Assembly (NCBI GenBank): GCA_005877525.1
Contig: VBON01000190.1
Span: 1 to 5,605, forward strand
Length of the DNA stretch: 5,605 nt
Direction of reading: 5' to 3'
Source: Nitrospirota bacterium
GTDB lineage: Bacteria; Nitrospirota; Nitrospiria; Nitrospirales; NS-4
Notes under the pieces: model-generated
The model's database searches: none
What the model was told of the DNA's origin: nothing
Seen by the model: the letters and a program-made list of their open reading frames with translations, nothing else
Position numbers and translations under genes: made by a program
Part shown: piece by piece, positions 4,682 to 5,605 of the stretch
Position numbering within the stretch: the stretch's first letter is position 1
Layout: every line of letters starts with the position of its first letter

Positions 4682-5605
4682 CTACGGCTTCGCTAATTCT
4701 TCCAGGACACTGCGCATTTTTTTGAGCTCTTCTCCGTAGCGACCCCAGTCCTGTTCCCGCAAGGCTGCCTGCGCCTTGTTGAAATGATCCAGCGCTTCTT
4801 TTGCCAGCACCGATGGGCCTGGTAGCAGAGGAGCCGTGAGGGTTCCGGGGGGCACAACAGGGACCATGGTGACGGCCGTTTCCTTGATTGTCGCAGTGGC
4901 GGCGCGTCCGAAAATTCCCTCTAATGCCGCTTCGAGATTGGGCGCCATATTGAGCTGATTCCCATACGCCACAATCACACGCCGCAATTCCGGAAGGGCT
5001 CCCTCAGACGCCGAGAGATAGAGCGGCTGAACATACAGCAGGGCATCCTCAATGGGAATCGCCAGCAAACTGCCGCGGATCACCTGAGAGCCACGTTGGC
5101 TCCATAGCGTGATTTGCTGGGAGATCGCTGAATCCTGGTCGATGCGGGCGTCGACTTGCCTGGGGCCATACACGAGCTTTTGTTTCGGAAAAAGGTAGAC
5201 GATCAATTTGCCGTAATTGGGAGCGTCCGACCGGGCAGCCAGCCAGGCCGCCATATTGTCGCGTTTGGCCGGCGTGAATGGGACCAGCAGGATGAATTCC
5301 TCCTTTCGATCTTTCTCCACGCCGGTCTTCGGGAGACGCATGATCGTGTAGTAGGGCTCCATGTCCTTGTCGTTCTTCTTCGGAATGTTCCAGAGGTCTT
5401 CCTTGTTGTAAAAGATCTGCGGGTCCTGCATGTGATAGGTCGCGAACACGTGCGATTGAATATTAAAAAGGTCCTGGGGATACCGCACATGCGCTTTGAG
5501 GTCCTCCGGCATCTCGCTCAAAGGCTTCAGAAGTCCCGGAAAGATCTTTTGATAGGCCAGCACCAGCGGGTCATGAGGGTCATTGATGTACAAGTTTACT
5601 GATCC
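4682..5605 (-). CDS. UPF0182 family membrane protein, C-terminal part (start off the right edge)
   Basis: The - strand frame is open from the last base (first codons read Gly-Ser-Val-Asn-Leu-Tyr-Ile-Asn-Asp-Pro), so the start is outside the window; 307 residues are visible. The segments DPHDPLVLAYQKIFPGL, PLSEMPEDLKAHVRYPQDLF and the later PYYTIMRLP, EEFILLVPFTPAKRDNMAAWLAARSD and LYVQPLYL are hallmarks of UPF0182 (COG1615). These proteins are about 900 residues with N-terminal membrane helices and a large soluble extracytoplasmic part; only the latter is seen here. The last 45 residues are a charged, probably helical tail (ALDHFNKAQAALREQDW through the C-terminus), also common in the family. 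Function is unknown. The TTG at 5591-5593 could be mistaken for a start, but conserved UPF0182 sequence continues upstream of it. Convergent with the small-protein gene. Confidence 0.93.
   Translation of the reverse strand, partial: GSVNLYINDPHDPLVLAYQKIFPGLLKPLSEMPEDLKAHVRYPQDLFNIQSHVFATYHMQDPQIFYNKEDLWNIPKKNDKDMEPYYTIMRLPKTGVEKDRKEEFILLVPFTPAKRDNMAAWLAARSDAPNYGKLIVYLFPKQKLVYGPRQVDARIDQDSAISQQITLWSQRGSQVIRGSLLAIPIEDALLYVQPLYLSASEGALPELRRVIVAYGNQLNMAPNLEAALEGIFGRAATATIKETAVTMVPVVPPGTLTAPLLPGPSVLAKEALDHFNKAQAALREQDWGRYGEELKKMRSVLEELAKP

Noticed and set aside
4381..4725. 114-residue + strand frame (TTG start) overlapping the small protein
   Set aside because: Low-complexity polar translation without motif; runs through the intergenic hairpin and into the opposite UPF0182 gene.
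5156..5602. 148-residue + strand frame opposite UPF0182
   Set aside because: Antisense shadow of the conserved UPF0182 coding sequence; no independent support.

Overview
The window is GC-rich bacterial chromosome with densely packed genes and no rRNA, tRNA, IS element or CRISPR array that I can see. The gene mix suggests a Nitrospira-like member of Nitrospirota or a similar chemolithotrophic bacterium: a His-heptad SmbP-like protein of the type described in Nitrosomonas, an archaeal/eukaryotic-style ATP-dependent DNA ligase, an archaeal-looking nitrilase and a UPF0182 protein. This assignment is an inference from protein resemblance, not from a search.

Layout. (1) 1-1287, + strand: the C-terminal 428 residues of an ATP-dependent DNA ligase whose start lies off the left edge. 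(2) 1288-1397: a short intergenic region with a weak hairpin, a perfect TATAAT and a strong Shine-Dalgarno. (3) 1398-1739: smbP, an exported His-rich heptad-repeat protein, closed by a clear Rho-independent terminator at 1767-1798. (4) 1825-4268: three co-directional genes (nitrilase-superfamily hydrolase, 10-TM EamA transporter, Sir2 deacylase) with tight or overlapping junctions, probably one operon. The transporter reading frame runs 235 nt into the Sir2 gene in a different frame. (5) 4269-4681: a region of about 400 nt with a 25-nt imperfect inverted repeat, a small single-TM protein gene (4475-4618) and a GC-rich hairpin between convergent genes. (6) 4682-5605, - strand: the C-terminal part of a UPF0182 membrane protein whose start lies off the right edge.

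The genes do not form one obvious pathway. smbP looks like a stand-alone periplasmic metal-buffering unit. The nitrilase-EamA-Sir2 cluster could link nitrogenous small-molecule hydrolysis, metabolite export and NAD-dependent protein deacylation, but only co-orientation and spacing support that. The points most worth a second look are the EamA/Sir2 overlap, the internal duplication and decayed His positions in SmbP, the inverted repeat after Sir2, and the 47-residue membrane protein.
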